From assembly GCF_014646075.1 (NCBI RefSeq), contig NZ_BMMT01000006.1:186001-250000 (forward strand): 64,000 bases of DNA, read 5' to 3'. A model generated the notes under the pieces. The model was not told the DNA's origin, did not search any database, and was given only the letters and a program-made list of their open reading frames with translations. The translations under genes were made by a program, and so were the position numbers. The stretch comes from Saccharopolyspora thermophila. Its GTDB lineage: Bacteria > Actinomycetota > Actinomycetes > Mycobacteriales > Pseudonocardiaceae. This document shows, one piece after another, positions 8,986-18,941 of this stretch (positions are counted from its first letter, which is position 1; each line of letters begins with the position of its first letter).

Positions 8986-9140
8986 GTGGACGATTCCGTC
9001 GCCATGCGCCTGCTGCGCGAGTACACCGACGACGTGGCCAGCCGCTACTACGGCCGCCCCGCCACCGAAGCCGAGATCGACTCGGCGATCGCCGACGCCC
9101 CCAACCGAGCACTGGTTCGAGAAGGCTTTGTAGTCCGGAA
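8986..9140 (+). pseudogene. N-terminal remnant of a GNAT acetyltransferase
   Basis: About 40 codons (MRLLREYTDDVASRYYG, then RPATEAEIDSAIAD) match the N-terminus of a common actinobacterial GNAT N-acetyltransferase. After about 9100 the similarity stops, and no acetyl-CoA-binding motif (R/QxxGxG/A) follows in any frame. It lies in a 428-bp gap that otherwise holds only a 10-bp inverted repeat (9132-9141 with 9175-9184). Confidence 0.6.
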
Positions 9141-9286
9141 CCGCAGCGCGGGGGAAGCGGCCGTGAATCCATACGTTCCGGACTGCGGAATCGGGCTGCC
9201 GCGTCCCGGAGCCGGTGGGCATCGCGTCCGCCGCCGCGGCGCTCTACGGTGGTAGGCGAACGACCGCGGCGAGCAGGTGGGACGAC

Positions 9287-9775
9287 ATGGCGGAAGCGCA
9301 GCGCAGACTGGTGGTGATCCGGCACGCGAAGTCCGCGCGGCCGGCGGACGTCGAGGACTTCGACCGGCCGCTGGCGGACCGTGGCCGCCGCGACGCGCCC
9401 GTCGTCGGCCGGTGGCTGCGCAAGCACAGCGTGCCGGTCGAACTGGTGCTGTGCTCACCGGCCCGCCGCACCCGGGAGACCTGGGAACTGGTGGCCCCGG
9501 AGATCCCGGTCCGGCCAACGGTCCGCTACGACGACCGGCTCTACGCCGCCTCGGCGAGCCAACTGCTGGACGTGATCCGCGAACTCCCGCCCCTGGTGAT
9601 GACGGCGGCGCTCATCGGCCACAACCCGGGCCTGGAAGACCTGGTCCACCTGCTGACCGGCAAGCCGGCTGAGCTCAAGACCGCGGCGATCGCGATGCTG
9701 AGCACCCACGCGCCCTGGTCCGAAGCGGGCGAGCACTGGGCCGGTGCCCCCGCCTGCGCGATAGCCCGCGGCTGA
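9287..9775 (+). CDS. SixA-like histidine phosphatase
   Basis: A 162-residue member of the histidine phosphatase (phosphoglycerate-mutase-like) superfamily, short SixA type. The RHAKS motif holds the phospho-accepting His (H13), LCSPARRTRETW follows, and the second His is in LIGHNPGLED. Family members dephosphorylate phosphohistidine proteins or small phosphoesters in the cytosol. The ATG at 9287 begins just before the first beta-strand, with a weak CAGGTGG upstream. It appears monocistronic. Confidence 0.85.
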   Translation: MAEAQRRLVVIRHAKSARPADVEDFDRPLADRGRRDAPVVGRWLRKHSVPVELVLCSPARRTRETWELVAPEIPVRPTVRYDDRLYAASASQLLDVIRELPPLVMTAALIGHNPGLEDLVHLLTGKPAELKTAAIAMLSTHAPWSEAGEHWAGAPACAIARG

Positions 9776-9924
9776 TGCCCAGCGAGGCGACCGGGCGAGG
9801 CATTGCGCACGCCGCGGTCGACCGCACCGGACCCGACAGACGCGGCAGTCTGGGAGCCGAGCGATGAGTTTCACGCTGCCTGCTGGTCACCATCGAAAAG
9901 ACATGCAGACCGGAGGTTGACGAA

Positions 9925-10419
9925 GTGACCAATAGTGCATCCGAGAGCCGACCAGACGCCACCGAACCTGTCCTGATGACGATCCAGCCATCGATCACCG
10001 CGACCATCCGCCGCGTCATCTCGACGACCGATCTGGCGCAGTTCTTCGACACCTCGTTCCGCACGCTGCAAGAGACGATCTCTGCCCAGGAAATCGGCAT
10101 CGTCGGATCCGCGTTCTGCCTTTACCACGGACCTGTCGCGAAAACCGTCGATCTCGAGGTCGGATTCCCCACGGACCGTGCGATCCGTCATGCCGGCGAT
10201 GCGTCCGCCGGCTCCCTGCCCGGCGGACGCATCGCCCGACTCATGCACTGCGGTGGGTTCGACGGGCTCGCCGCGTCCTGGGCACGCCTGAACACCTGGG
10301 TCCACGACCAGGGACTCGATGCAGGAACGACGAGGTGGGAGGTCTACCTGACGAAACCCACACCCGACATGGATCCCCGCGACCTACGTACCGAACTCAA
10401 CCTGACCCTCGCGAGCTGA
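9925..10419 (+). CDS. GyrI-like / AraC effector-binding-domain protein
   Basis: A 164-residue stand-alone small-molecule-binding domain of the GyrI / bacterial transcription-activator effector-binding type. The beta-alpha repeats end in a typical RWEVYLTKPTPDMDP strand. No DNA-binding domain is attached. Relatives bind hydrophobic cations or act as hydrolases on cyclopropane-type drugs; the ligand here is unknown. GGAGG lies 8 bases before the GTG at 9925. Confidence 0.75.
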   Translation: MTNSASESRPDATEPVLMTIQPSITATIRRVISTTDLAQFFDTSFRTLQETISAQEIGIVGSAFCLYHGPVAKTVDLEVGFPTDRAIRHAGDASAGSLPGGRIARLMHCGGFDGLAASWARLNTWVHDQGLDAGTTRWEVYLTKPTPDMDPRDLRTELNLTLAS

Positions 10420-10527
10420 CGTCGGTCGTGCGTGTCAGCCCTGGGGGTCTGGCTCGCCTCGTCGACGGCCGCCTCGCCCGGAGTGGCCGCACTCGAAAAC
10501 CGACACGAAGCCGTTATCGGAAATCCA

Positions 10528-10556
10528 TTGTGGAATTTTTGTTTCTCTGATATACT
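10528..10556 (+). promoter_or_regulatory. candidate promoter of the dienelactone hydrolase gene
   Basis: TTGTGG (10528-10533) and TATACT (10551-10556) are spaced 17 bp in an AT-rich stretch. The predicted start near 10563 lies upstream of the GTG at 10621, which argues against the much longer frame starting at 10432. Confidence 0.5.
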
Positions 10557-10620
10557 GCGAGGTGTTGGTTGTATCGTGGCGCTCGATCCTGTTCTTTTCG
10601 AGCGGAGGGAACCGCCACTC

Positions 10621-11412
10621 GTGTGCTACGACGCCACCGCCCTGCCACCGATCGAGGACACCCCGCTGACCCGCGCGACCACGGCGCAGCTGGTGCTCAC
10701 CTCCGCGGACGGCACCGGATTCGCCGTTCATTCCGCCGTACCGGGGCGGTCGCGCGGTGTCGGAGTCGTGGTCCTGCCGGACAACCGCGGGCTGTCCGAC
10801 TTCTACGCCCAGCTCGTGCAACGGCTCGCGGAGCAGGGATTCGCCGCCGTCGCGCTCGACTACTACGGCCGCACCGCGGGGATCTCGCACGCGCAGCGCC
10901 CACACTTCGCCGACATGGCCGTGCTGCTGCCCCACCTGATGAAGCTCACCAGGGAAACCCTGCACGCCGACATCACCGCGGGAATCGAGCACCTGCGCTC
11001 CGGCGGCTGCACCTCGGTCGTCTCGCTGGGATTCTGCTTCGGCGGCCGGTTGGCGTTCCAGACGGCGATGCCGAAGTTCGGCCTGGCCGCCGCGATCGGC
11101 TTCTACGGCGTGACCGACCCGATCGGCGACGCGCCCGGGCCGACGCAGCTGGCCGCCGAGCTGCAAGCCCCGATCCTGGGGCTGTTCGGCGGCGCGGACG
11201 AGCACATCCCCGCCAGCATGGTGGCGGCGTTCGAGGCGGCGCTGACCGCGCACGGCGTGCCGCACGAGATCGTCACGTATCCCGGCGCGCCGCACGGCTT
11301 CTTTGACACGCACCAGCACGAGCACGCCGAGGCGGCGGCAGACGCGTGGCGCCGGGTACTCGCCGTGCTGCGGGACGTCGCGGGAAACTCGCGGCCGTAC
11401 TTCGCCACCTGA
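10621..11412 (+). CDS. dienelactone hydrolase family protein
   Basis: A 263-residue alpha/beta hydrolase with the dienelactone-hydrolase triad: Cys in GFCFGG (about C139), Asp in GGADEH (about D193) and His in APHGFF (about H225). It probably hydrolyses an enol-lactone or related ester in aromatic-compound breakdown. The start is the GTG at 10621, 11 bases after GGAGGG and downstream of an AT-rich promoter. It converges on the FAD monooxygenase gene, which could belong to the same catabolic theme. Confidence 0.88.
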   Translation: MCYDATALPPIEDTPLTRATTAQLVLTSADGTGFAVHSAVPGRSRGVGVVVLPDNRGLSDFYAQLVQRLAEQGFAAVALDYYGRTAGISHAQRPHFADMAVLLPHLMKLTRETLHADITAGIEHLRSGGCTSVVSLGFCFGGRLAFQTAMPKFGLAAAIGFYGVTDPIGDAPGPTQLAAELQAPILGLFGGADEHIPASMVAAFEAALTAHGVPHEIVTYPGAPHGFFDTHQHEHAEAAADAWRRVLAVLRDVAGNSRPYFAT

Positions 11413-11526
11413 CGGCTGATCGCCGAGGTGGCAACGTACAGCCGTTCGGTCCACGCCACCTCCGGGAAGCAGCAGCCCCGACCGCACCGCATCCGCCACT
11501 CGCCGCCTCCTCCCTTCGGCCGCGGC

Positions 11527-12666
11527 CTACTCCGCCGCGACCCGCGGCGGCGTCCAGTCGCTGACGTGCTGGAACGTGCGGATCGCCAGCCGCTGGGGCA
11601 GCAGCCGCGCCCCGAGGTCTCGCGCGGCGACGGCGGCGGGGTTGGCCAGGTACGGGCCGAAGCGCCCAGCCAGATAGGAGGCGCGCGCGACGAGTCGGGT
11701 GCGCCGGCGGCGTTCGGCGTCGTAGCGCGCGAGGGCGGTCGGCACGTCGTGGTGCGCCGCGCAGGCGGCGACCAGCACCGCAGCGTCCTCCAGCGCCTGG
11801 CAGCCGCCCTGGCCGAGGCTCGGCGTCATCGCGTGCGCGGCGTCGCCGAGCAGCGCCACGTTTCCATCCACATAGGAATCCGGTCGTCCCGGGAGGTGGT
11901 GTATGTCGTGGCGCAGCACCGCTTCCCGTGGGGTTCGGGCGATCAGCTCGGTGATCGACGGGTGCCACGAAGCCAGGTGGCGCAGGAGATGGGCGTGCTC
12001 GTCGGGGTTGCGTTCGCCGGCCGGGGCGCGCGCCGCGAAGAACCAGTAGGTCCGCCCGTCCACCAGCGGGATTTCGCCGAACTCGGCTCCGCGCCCCCAG
12101 GTCATCACGATGTCGGTCCCGCGGCGGTGGTCCGCGATCGCCCGCCAGGCGGTAAGACCGGCGTAGCGCGGCCGCGGTGCGCGCGGCCAGTACTGCGCGC
12201 GCACCCGGCTGTTGATGCCGTCCGCTCCGACGACCAGGTCGGCGGGCGGCAGGTCCAACCCCGGCACGGAGCCGTCCCGGCCAATCCCGCGCACCCGCAG
12301 ACCCGCGTGCAGCGCGTCCGCAGGCAAGGCGTCCAGCAACAGCTGGTGCAGCTGGGCTCGGTGGACCGGGAGCACCGGTCCACCGAGCAACCGCTTGATC
12401 CGGGCACCGTCCAGCGTGGTGAGCCACCGGCCATCGGCCGCGCAGAGCCGGGCGGACAGTCGCGCGCTGCCGAGGTCACGCACCCCGTCGCCGAACCCGA
12501 GCGCGTCCAGGGCACGCACCGCGTTGGGCCACAACGTGATCCCCGCGCCGATCGCGCCGAACTCGGGGGCCTGCTCCAGCACCGAAACCCGCCAGCCGAT
12601 CCGGTGCAGACCGACCGCCGTGGCCAGCCCGCCGATCCCGCCACCGACCACCACCGCGTGCCGCAT
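11527..12666 (-). CDS. FAD-dependent monooxygenase (group A, UbiH/PHBH type)
   Basis: A 379-residue flavoprotein hydroxylase. It has the N-terminal GGGIGG Rossmann motif (residues 8-13), the internal ADLVVGADGINS DG motif, and GDAAHAMTPSLGQGG (about 272-287) for FAD ribityl binding. It probably hydroxylates an aromatic or polyketide-like substrate using NAD(P)H and O2. An AGGAGG sequence precedes the ATG at 12666; the 61-codon upstream extension is non-coding in character. A small dyad 12-23 bases upstream suggests TetR- or MarR-type control. Confidence 0.88.
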   Translation of the reverse strand: MRHAVVVGGGIGGLATAVGLHRIGWRVSVLEQAPEFGAIGAGITLWPNAVRALDALGFGDGVRDLGSARLSARLCAADGRWLTTLDGARIKRLLGGPVLPVHRAQLHQLLLDALPADALHAGLRVRGIGRDGSVPGLDLPPADLVVGADGINSRVRAQYWPRAPRPRYAGLTAWRAIADHRRGTDIVMTWGRGAEFGEIPLVDGRTYWFFAARAPAGERNPDEHAHLLRHLASWHPSITELIARTPREAVLRHDIHHLPGRPDSYVDGNVALLGDAAHAMTPSLGQGGCQALEDAAVLVAACAAHHDVPTALARYDAERRRRTRLVARASYLAGRFGPYLANPAAVAARDLGARLLPQRLAIRTFQHVSDWTPPRVAAE

Positions 12667-12677
12667 CCCGCCCTCCT

Positions 12678-12689
12678 CTACACCTGTAG
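12678..12689 (-). promoter_or_regulatory. small dyad upstream of the FAD monooxygenase
   Basis: CTACACCTGTAG is an inverted repeat (CTACA/TGTAG) that overlaps the ribosome-binding region of the monooxygenase gene. It resembles TetR-family half-sites. No regulator gene is adjacent. Confidence 0.4.
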
Positions 12690-12865
12690 CGGACTCTACG
12701 ACTCGATCGCCGGGTACCACCGCGAGGACCCGCCCGCGGTGCACGAGCTGACGACCGGGACCTTTACCCGTTGTCTTCCTTACTGTTTCCGGCTGCGCAA
12801 TGCCTGCTACGTCGGGGCGCTGCCCGCGCGGGCCGGTCTGTGGTGACAAGCACGGCGCCCGCGGA

Positions 12866-13003
12866 CTAGCATCAGTTCACCAGATGGGGCAGCGGATCTT
12901 CGAGCACATCCTCCGGGTGGCGTCGGGTGAGCGGACCAAGAGCGAGGAACTCGGTTACGGCGAAGAGGAGTTCGTCCCCTGACAGCTGTCCACAGTGCTC
13001 TGA
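12866..13003 (+). pseudogene. C-terminal remnant of a UxaA-type (altronate/galactarate) dehydratase
   Basis: In one frame the stretch GQRIFEHILRVASGERTKSE, followed by EEEFVP, matches the conserved C-terminus of altronate/D-galactarate dehydratases of the UxaA family. It then hits TGA (12980-12982), where the family has Trp (VPWQ); the same frame continues QLSTVL to a second stop. The upstream catalytic part is missing. The rest of the 393-bp gap (12667-13059) holds only the monooxygenase control region. Confidence 0.65.
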
Positions 13004-13059
13004 CGCACGACCCCGGATGCGGTCCGGGAGGACCTGTCGCCACCCCTGCGAGGAGTCCG

Positions 13060-14199
13060 ATGCGTGACCTGACCATTCCCTTTGTCGAGCTGCGCGGCAG
13101 CGCGCGCGAGCGCGGCCGCCAGCACGGCGAGTTCGCGCGCGGCCAGATCGGCAGCGCGCTGGCGTTCTACGCCGATGCGATCGGCACCGCGACCGGCTTG
13201 TGCTGGCCGCAGGTCACCGAGCGCGTGGCCGGGCTGCTCGAACCCTGCCGCCGCTTCGCGCCCGATCTGGTCGAGGAGATGACCGGCATCGCCGAGGGCG
13301 CGGGCGTCGAGCTGACCGACATCCTGGCGCTCAACGCGCGCGGTGAACTCGTCCGCGACCGCCTGCCCGCCGACGAGGACCTCGACTCCGACGGCTGCTC
13401 GTCGTTCGCGCTGCTGGCCGAGGCGACCGGCGACGGGCACGTGTACTGCGGGCAGAACTGGGACTGGCGGTGCGGCATCAGCGACACGATCGTCGTGGTC
13501 CGCATCGTGCAGCCGCCCAAACCGACAGTGCTGATGCACCTGGAGGCCGGACAGGTCGGCCGCCAGGGCGCCAATTCGGCGGGCCTGGCGCTCAACGCCA
13601 ACGGACTCGGCGGCCGCTTCGTCACCACGCGGGGCTTGCCGCAGCCGCTGATCCGCCGCAAGGTCCTCGACGCCGCGACCGTGTACGAGGCGCTGGACGT
13701 GCTCAGCCGCGCCGACCAGCAGATCGCCAGCAACGCCCTGCTGACGCACCGGGACGGGTTCGCCATCGACGTCGAGACGACCCCCGGCGCGCACGGCTGG
13801 ATGTACCCCGAGGGCGGAATCCTGGTGCATGGCAACCACTACCAGGCGTTCGTCCCGCCGCAGCTGGCCGCCGACTACCGCCCGCGGCCGGTGGACTCGC
13901 TGTACCGCGTGCCGCGGATCAGCGCGGCGCTGCGCCGCGCTCGCGAAGCCACCACCAGCGAAGCCGTGCGCCAGGTCATCCGGGAAGCCTTCGCCGACCA
14001 CTTCGGCTACCCCGCCGCGGTGTGTACCCACCCCGACGAGCGCGTCGCCGAGGTGCGCCGCTGGTCGACGGTGCTGCACAACTGCATCGACCTCACCACG
14101 GGTGAGTACCGCGTGACCGCGGGCAATCCGTGCACCGAGGAGTACCAGCTCCTGCCATGGAACCTCCACGACGGCCCAGGAGCACCCGCGACGGGGTGA
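13060..14199 (+). CDS. C45-family autoproteolytic acyltransferase/hydrolase
   Basis: A 379-residue Ntn-hydrolase of the peptidase C45 family (acyl-CoA:6-aminopenicillanate acyltransferase-like). The motif SDGCSSFAL provides the G/C self-cleavage site, and C113 would become the N-terminal nucleophile. N92 and R94 in LNARGE, upstream of the cleavage site, are typical. No signal peptide is visible, so it probably acts in the cytosol on amide or thioester-linked acyl groups. A GGAG sequence precedes the ATG. It stands alone between the UxaA remnant and ProRS. Confidence 0.85.
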   Translation: MRDLTIPFVELRGSARERGRQHGEFARGQIGSALAFYADAIGTATGLCWPQVTERVAGLLEPCRRFAPDLVEEMTGIAEGAGVELTDILALNARGELVRDRLPADEDLDSDGCSSFALLAEATGDGHVYCGQNWDWRCGISDTIVVVRIVQPPKPTVLMHLEAGQVGRQGANSAGLALNANGLGGRFVTTRGLPQPLIRRKVLDAATVYEALDVLSRADQQIASNALLTHRDGFAIDVETTPGAHGWMYPEGGILVHGNHYQAFVPPQLAADYRPRPVDSLYRVPRISAALRRAREATTSEAVRQVIREAFADHFGYPAAVCTHPDERVAEVRRWSTVLHNCIDLTTGEYRVTAGNPCTEEYQLLPWNLHDGPGAPATG

Positions 14200-14288
14200 C
14201 GGCACGCGAGGAAGATCGCCGGATGGAGTGATCGCGTGCGGTTCCGGCTCGCGGATCTCGTCGGCGTAATTTCGGTGGACACGCCCGG

Positions 14289-15740
<1,452 letters not shown>

Positions 15741-15860
15741 GCGACGGCGAGACCGACGGCGAGCGCTGGCAGGCTTTGCGCGGCGGCGATCCGACAGCGT
15801 TGCCCTGGATCGCCGACTCGCTGCAAGCCCTGCGCTGCACTCCCTGTCCGCGAAGAGACC

Positions 15861-15902
15861 AGGGGCGCCCTTCCAGCACGTCGCTTGGCGGAGGGCGCCC
15901 CT
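15861..15902. terminator. bidirectional hairpin between proS and the MFS gene
   Basis: The arms AGGGGCGCCCT (15861-15871) and AGGGCGCCCCT (15892-15902) are fully complementary and lie between convergent stops. There is no T-run. Confidence 0.55.
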
Positions 15903-15914
15903 CACCACGGGTTG

Positions 15915-17240
15915 TCAGGCCGCGACGGGGGTGCGGCGCGGCGTGTCCAGATCCCAGCGGTGGCGGGTCAGCAGCACCGGCACGTCGTCGCCGCGGGCCT
16001 GCGCCGCGAACACCTCCGCGCGCGCCCGGCGCCACCACACCGCCGTGCGGAACGCGCCGAACAGCAGCATCGCCACCAGGGTCAGCATCGCCACCCGGTA
16101 CTCCGAGCCGCCCGGCATGCCCTGCGCCAGGTCCAGCACCAGCCCCACGCACAGCACCCCCAGAGCCGTGGCGGAGTGCCCGCCCGCGTTGGCCACGCCC
16201 GTGGCCGTGCCGACCTGGCACACCGGGTTGTAGTCACGCACCAGCGCGAACGCCACCGACGACACCGGACCACCGAAGGCGAACACCAGGAACGTCGCGA
16301 CGATCACGGCCAGCGGCGGCCGGCCTCCCGGCCAGCCCAGCAGCAGCGCCCAGGACAGCGCGTTGACCCCCAGGTAGCCCATCACCATCCACATCCGGCA
16401 CTCCGGGCGGCGGCCGATCAGCGCCCCCACCACCGGGCCGCCGACCACCTGGCCGATGATCAGCACGCTCAGCAGCACACTCGCCGTCGCCGCGGGCACT
16501 CCCAGCCCCTCCACCAGGTACGGGAAGCCCCACAGCAGGGTCAGCGCACCGGAGGTGAACATCGTGCAGAAGTGCGTCCAGAACGCCAGCCGCGTACCTG
16601 GCACCGACCACGCGGTGCGCACCTGCTGGACCACCGCGCCCCTGCGACGTGGTGGTGCGTCCCCCGGGGCCGCGTCGCGCACCATCGTCGAGGTGATCAC
16701 CGCGTATCCCAGCGTCAGCGCGCCGACCAGCAGGAACGTCGCGGTCCAGCCCAGGCTCCGCAGCGCCGCCGCGAGCGGGAACGTGGCCGCCACACCGCCC
16801 AGCGCCCCCAGCGCGCTGGACACGGTCGCCACCAGTGCGTAGCGGCGGGCGGGGAAGCTCGTCGCGACCAACCGCAGGATGCTCACCCACGTCAACGCGT
16901 CGCCCAGGCCGAGCACGGCGCGGGCGACCAGGCCCATCGGGTAGGACGCGGCGATCGCGAACAGCACCTGTCCGGTGCCCAACAACAGGACCGCGGCCGT
17001 GATCACCCGGCGCGGTCCGAACCGGTCCACCAGCAGACCGGTGGGAATCTGCATGCCGGCGTAGATGCCGACCTGCAGGACGGTGAATGCGCTCAGCGCG
17101 GCCGGACCGACGTCGAAGCGCTCCAGCGCCTGCGTCCCGGCGACCCCCAAGCTGCCTCTGTGAAACACCGCGGCGAGGTAGGCGACCACCGCCGCGCTCC
17201 AGATCCACCAGGCCCGACGCTCCGGTCGGTCGGCAGCCAC
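15915..17240 (-). CDS. MFS transporter
   Basis: A 441-residue major facilitator with 12 predicted helices. The loop 2-3 signature reads GLLVDRFGPRR, and a basic central loop (DAAPPRRRGAVVQQ) joins the two halves. The N-terminus WWIWSAAVVAYLAAVFHRGS recalls nitrate/sugar-phosphate-like anion MFS groups. The substrate is unknown. AAGGAGGG lies 5 bases before the GTG at 17240. Confidence 0.88.
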   Translation of the reverse strand: MAADRPERRAWWIWSAAVVAYLAAVFHRGSLGVAGTQALERFDVGPAALSAFTVLQVGIYAGMQIPTGLLVDRFGPRRVITAAVLLLGTGQVLFAIAASYPMGLVARAVLGLGDALTWVSILRLVATSFPARRYALVATVSSALGALGGVAATFPLAAALRSLGWTATFLLVGALTLGYAVITSTMVRDAAPGDAPPRRRGAVVQQVRTAWSVPGTRLAFWTHFCTMFTSGALTLLWGFPYLVEGLGVPAATASVLLSVLIIGQVVGGPVVGALIGRRPECRMWMVMGYLGVNALSWALLLGWPGGRPPLAVIVATFLVFAFGGPVSSVAFALVRDYNPVCQVGTATGVANAGGHSATALGVLCVGLVLDLAQGMPGGSEYRVAMLTLVAMLLFGAFRTAVWWRRARAEVFAAQARGDDVPVLLTRHRWDLDTPRRTPVAA

Positions 17241-17754
17241 AAAAACCCTCCTTGTTCAGCTGTACCAAGAACATGATCGCGAAAGATCAGTCACTCACCT
17301 GGTTTGTCGGCGCAGCGCGACGCGGGATTACGTGTACTCCGCCACACCCGGTGGCGCGCACGGACGTGCACCCGAGCGCCTGCGACGCGCTCATGCCTCG
17401 ACCGCGCGACATTCGGCACGATTTCCAGGACAGCACACCGAAAATCGTGGCCCGCAGTGACGCCGAAGAGTCCACTCTGGACTTTCAAACTTCGGCGGTG
17501 TGCCGACTGGGTCCGGGGTTCCGACGACGGGAGCTCTCAAGTTTGCCGAAACCTGGGAACATCCACATCCAAGATCTCCCAAGTTTGCCGGAATGTGGGA
17601 GCCGACGAAGGGTGGGCGGTGGTGAGGACCGAAACTTGCGTGGGGCTTCTCTTGGGGGGTGCCATTTGCGTGATGAGCTCGGGTCGCGGCGCGCGTTTCC
17701 GTTGAGCCTCGAACGGGGTGTGCTCGCGGTGCAAGCCCTGCGTGTCGGTGCGGC
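17241..17754. other. 514-bp intergenic region, no gene seen
   Basis: No frame has coding character. It holds the promoter side of the MFS gene and the paired 24-bp repeat at 17534-17599. It ends at the decayed CoA-transferase fragment. Confidence 0.6.
17534..17599 (-). repeat. paired copies of a 24-bp intergenic repeat (locus A)
   Basis: Two 24-bp copies (17534-17557 and 17576-17599, 42-bp period) read on the minus strand share the core AGRTTCMGGCAAAYTTGG with two more copies at 37139-37192. Each copy has the invariant centre GGCAA. It is not part of any gene. Confidence 0.65.
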
Positions 17755-18125
17755 TCAGTCCGTGGCTTCCTCGCCGAGTTCGGCGAGGATCGCCTCGGTG
17801 TGCTGGCCCACGTCGGGATCGGGTCCATGCGCGGTTCGCGGCCCGCCACCGTCACCGGCGGCAGCAGGGCGCGCAGCGGCCCCGCCGGGGAGTCCACCAC
17901 CTCGCGCCACCGGTCGCGTGCCGCCAGCTGCGGGTGGTCGGCGAACTCGGCCATCGTGCGCATGCGCGCGTGGGCGATGCCGGTCTCCTCGAGGCGCTGC
18001 TCGATCTCCACACTGGTCATCCCGGCGAACACCGCCTCGATGGCGTCCCGCAGCTCCGCCCGGTTCGCCAACACCCGGGCGCCGAGGTCGGCGAGCTGTC
18101 GGGTGGCGAACGCGAATATTACTCG
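17755..18125 (-). pseudogene. truncated, frameshifted CaiB/BaiF-type CoA-transferase
   Basis: One minus-strand frame contains NRAELRDAIEAVF, then DHPQLAARDRWREV and AGREPRMDPIP, all typical of the C-terminal third of class III CoA-transferases. The reading then shifts near 17814-17820 into a second frame giving DVGQHTEAILAELG before the stop at 17755. The N-terminal two thirds are absent; the break lies next to the GntR promoter. Confidence 0.75.
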
Positions 18126-18138
18126 CACAAAAAGCGTA

Positions 18139-18168
18139 TTGACCGGTCAAATGAGCCGAGGCTAGATT
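18139..18168 (+). promoter_or_regulatory. leaderless GntR promoter with operator over the -35
   Basis: The perfect 12-bp palindrome TTGACCGGTCAA (18139-18150) contains a TTGACC -35. TAGATT (18163-18168) is the -10 with 18-bp spacing, and the ATG follows 6 bases later. The layout predicts a leaderless, autorepressed regulator gene. Confidence 0.6.
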
Positions 18169-18174
18169 GCGCCC

Positions 18175-18888
18175 ATGGCGATCCCGGCTTACCTGCGCAT
18201 CCGCACCGAACTGGAGGAGCAGATCCGCTCCGGTGCGCTGCCACCGGGCACCCGCCTGCCCACCGAGGCCGAGCTGCAGGAGCAGTACTCCGTCAGCCGG
18301 ACCACCGCGCAGCGGGTGCTCACCGAACTGGCTCAGGCCGGGCTGGTGGAACGCCACCGGCGACGGGGCACGTTCGTCGCCGCGGGCGCCCGGCAGGAGA
18401 ACCTGCTGCGCCTGGTGAACCCGACGCTGCGGGGCCCGGAGATCCCGGGCCGGCACGCGGTCGACACCGCGACCGTGGTGCCCGCCGGGGACGCCGACGT
18501 GGACCTGCCCGGCATCGCCGCGGACGCGCCGGTGCACCAGTTGCGGCGCCTGAAGTTCGACGTCGACGACAACCCGATCGCCGTCGAGCTGTCCGCGATC
18601 CCCTTCGCGCTCGCCCCCCGGCTCCTCGAGGAGGACCTGGAGCACCTGACGGTGCACGACTACTTCGCCCGGCACGGCATCCCGGCGGCGAAGTCCCGGG
18701 TCTACCTCGACCCGGTCCTGCTCGACCGGCCCACCGCCGACCAGCTGCGCACCACCCCCGGTCAGGCCGTGATCCGGCTGCGCCGGCTGACCTGGCTGGC
18801 CGACGGCGGGCTCGCCGAGGCGATGTGGCACATCATCCGCCCGGACCTCGTCGAGTTCTTCATCGAGCAGTCCGTCCTGTCCACGTAG
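18175..18888 (+). CDS. GntR family regulator, HutC/UTRA type
   Basis: A 237-residue repressor. The N-terminal winged helix (about 1-70) contains GTRLPTEAELQEQYSVSRTT, and a UTRA ligand-binding domain spans about 85-230. It likely controls the FAD oxidase/symporter genes that follow on the same strand and binds the palindrome overlapping its own -35. The inducer is presumably the symporter's substrate. The ATG at 18175 is the first codon after a leaderless -10. Confidence 0.88.
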   Translation: MAIPAYLRIRTELEEQIRSGALPPGTRLPTEAELQEQYSVSRTTAQRVLTELAQAGLVERHRRRGTFVAAGARQENLLRLVNPTLRGPEIPGRHAVDTATVVPAGDADVDLPGIAADAPVHQLRRLKFDVDDNPIAVELSAIPFALAPRLLEEDLEHLTVHDYFARHGIPAAKSRVYLDPVLLDRPTADQLRTTPGQAVIRLRRLTWLADGGLAEAMWHIIRPDLVEFFIEQSVLST

Positions 18889-18941
18889 GAAACTTCCCGC
18901 TCCACCTCGGCCACATCCGGCGACAACTCCCAGGAGCGCCC

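Noticed and set aside
6690-9026. Very long open frame antisense to the Nramp-like gene, joined to DUF4383
   Set aside because: It has low-complexity shadow composition opposite a real membrane protein; DUF4383 has its own ribosome binding site at 7136.
10432-10620. Longer N-terminus for the dienelactone hydrolase
   Set aside because: The segment contains an AT-rich promoter with TATACT and the family homology starts after the GTG at 10621.
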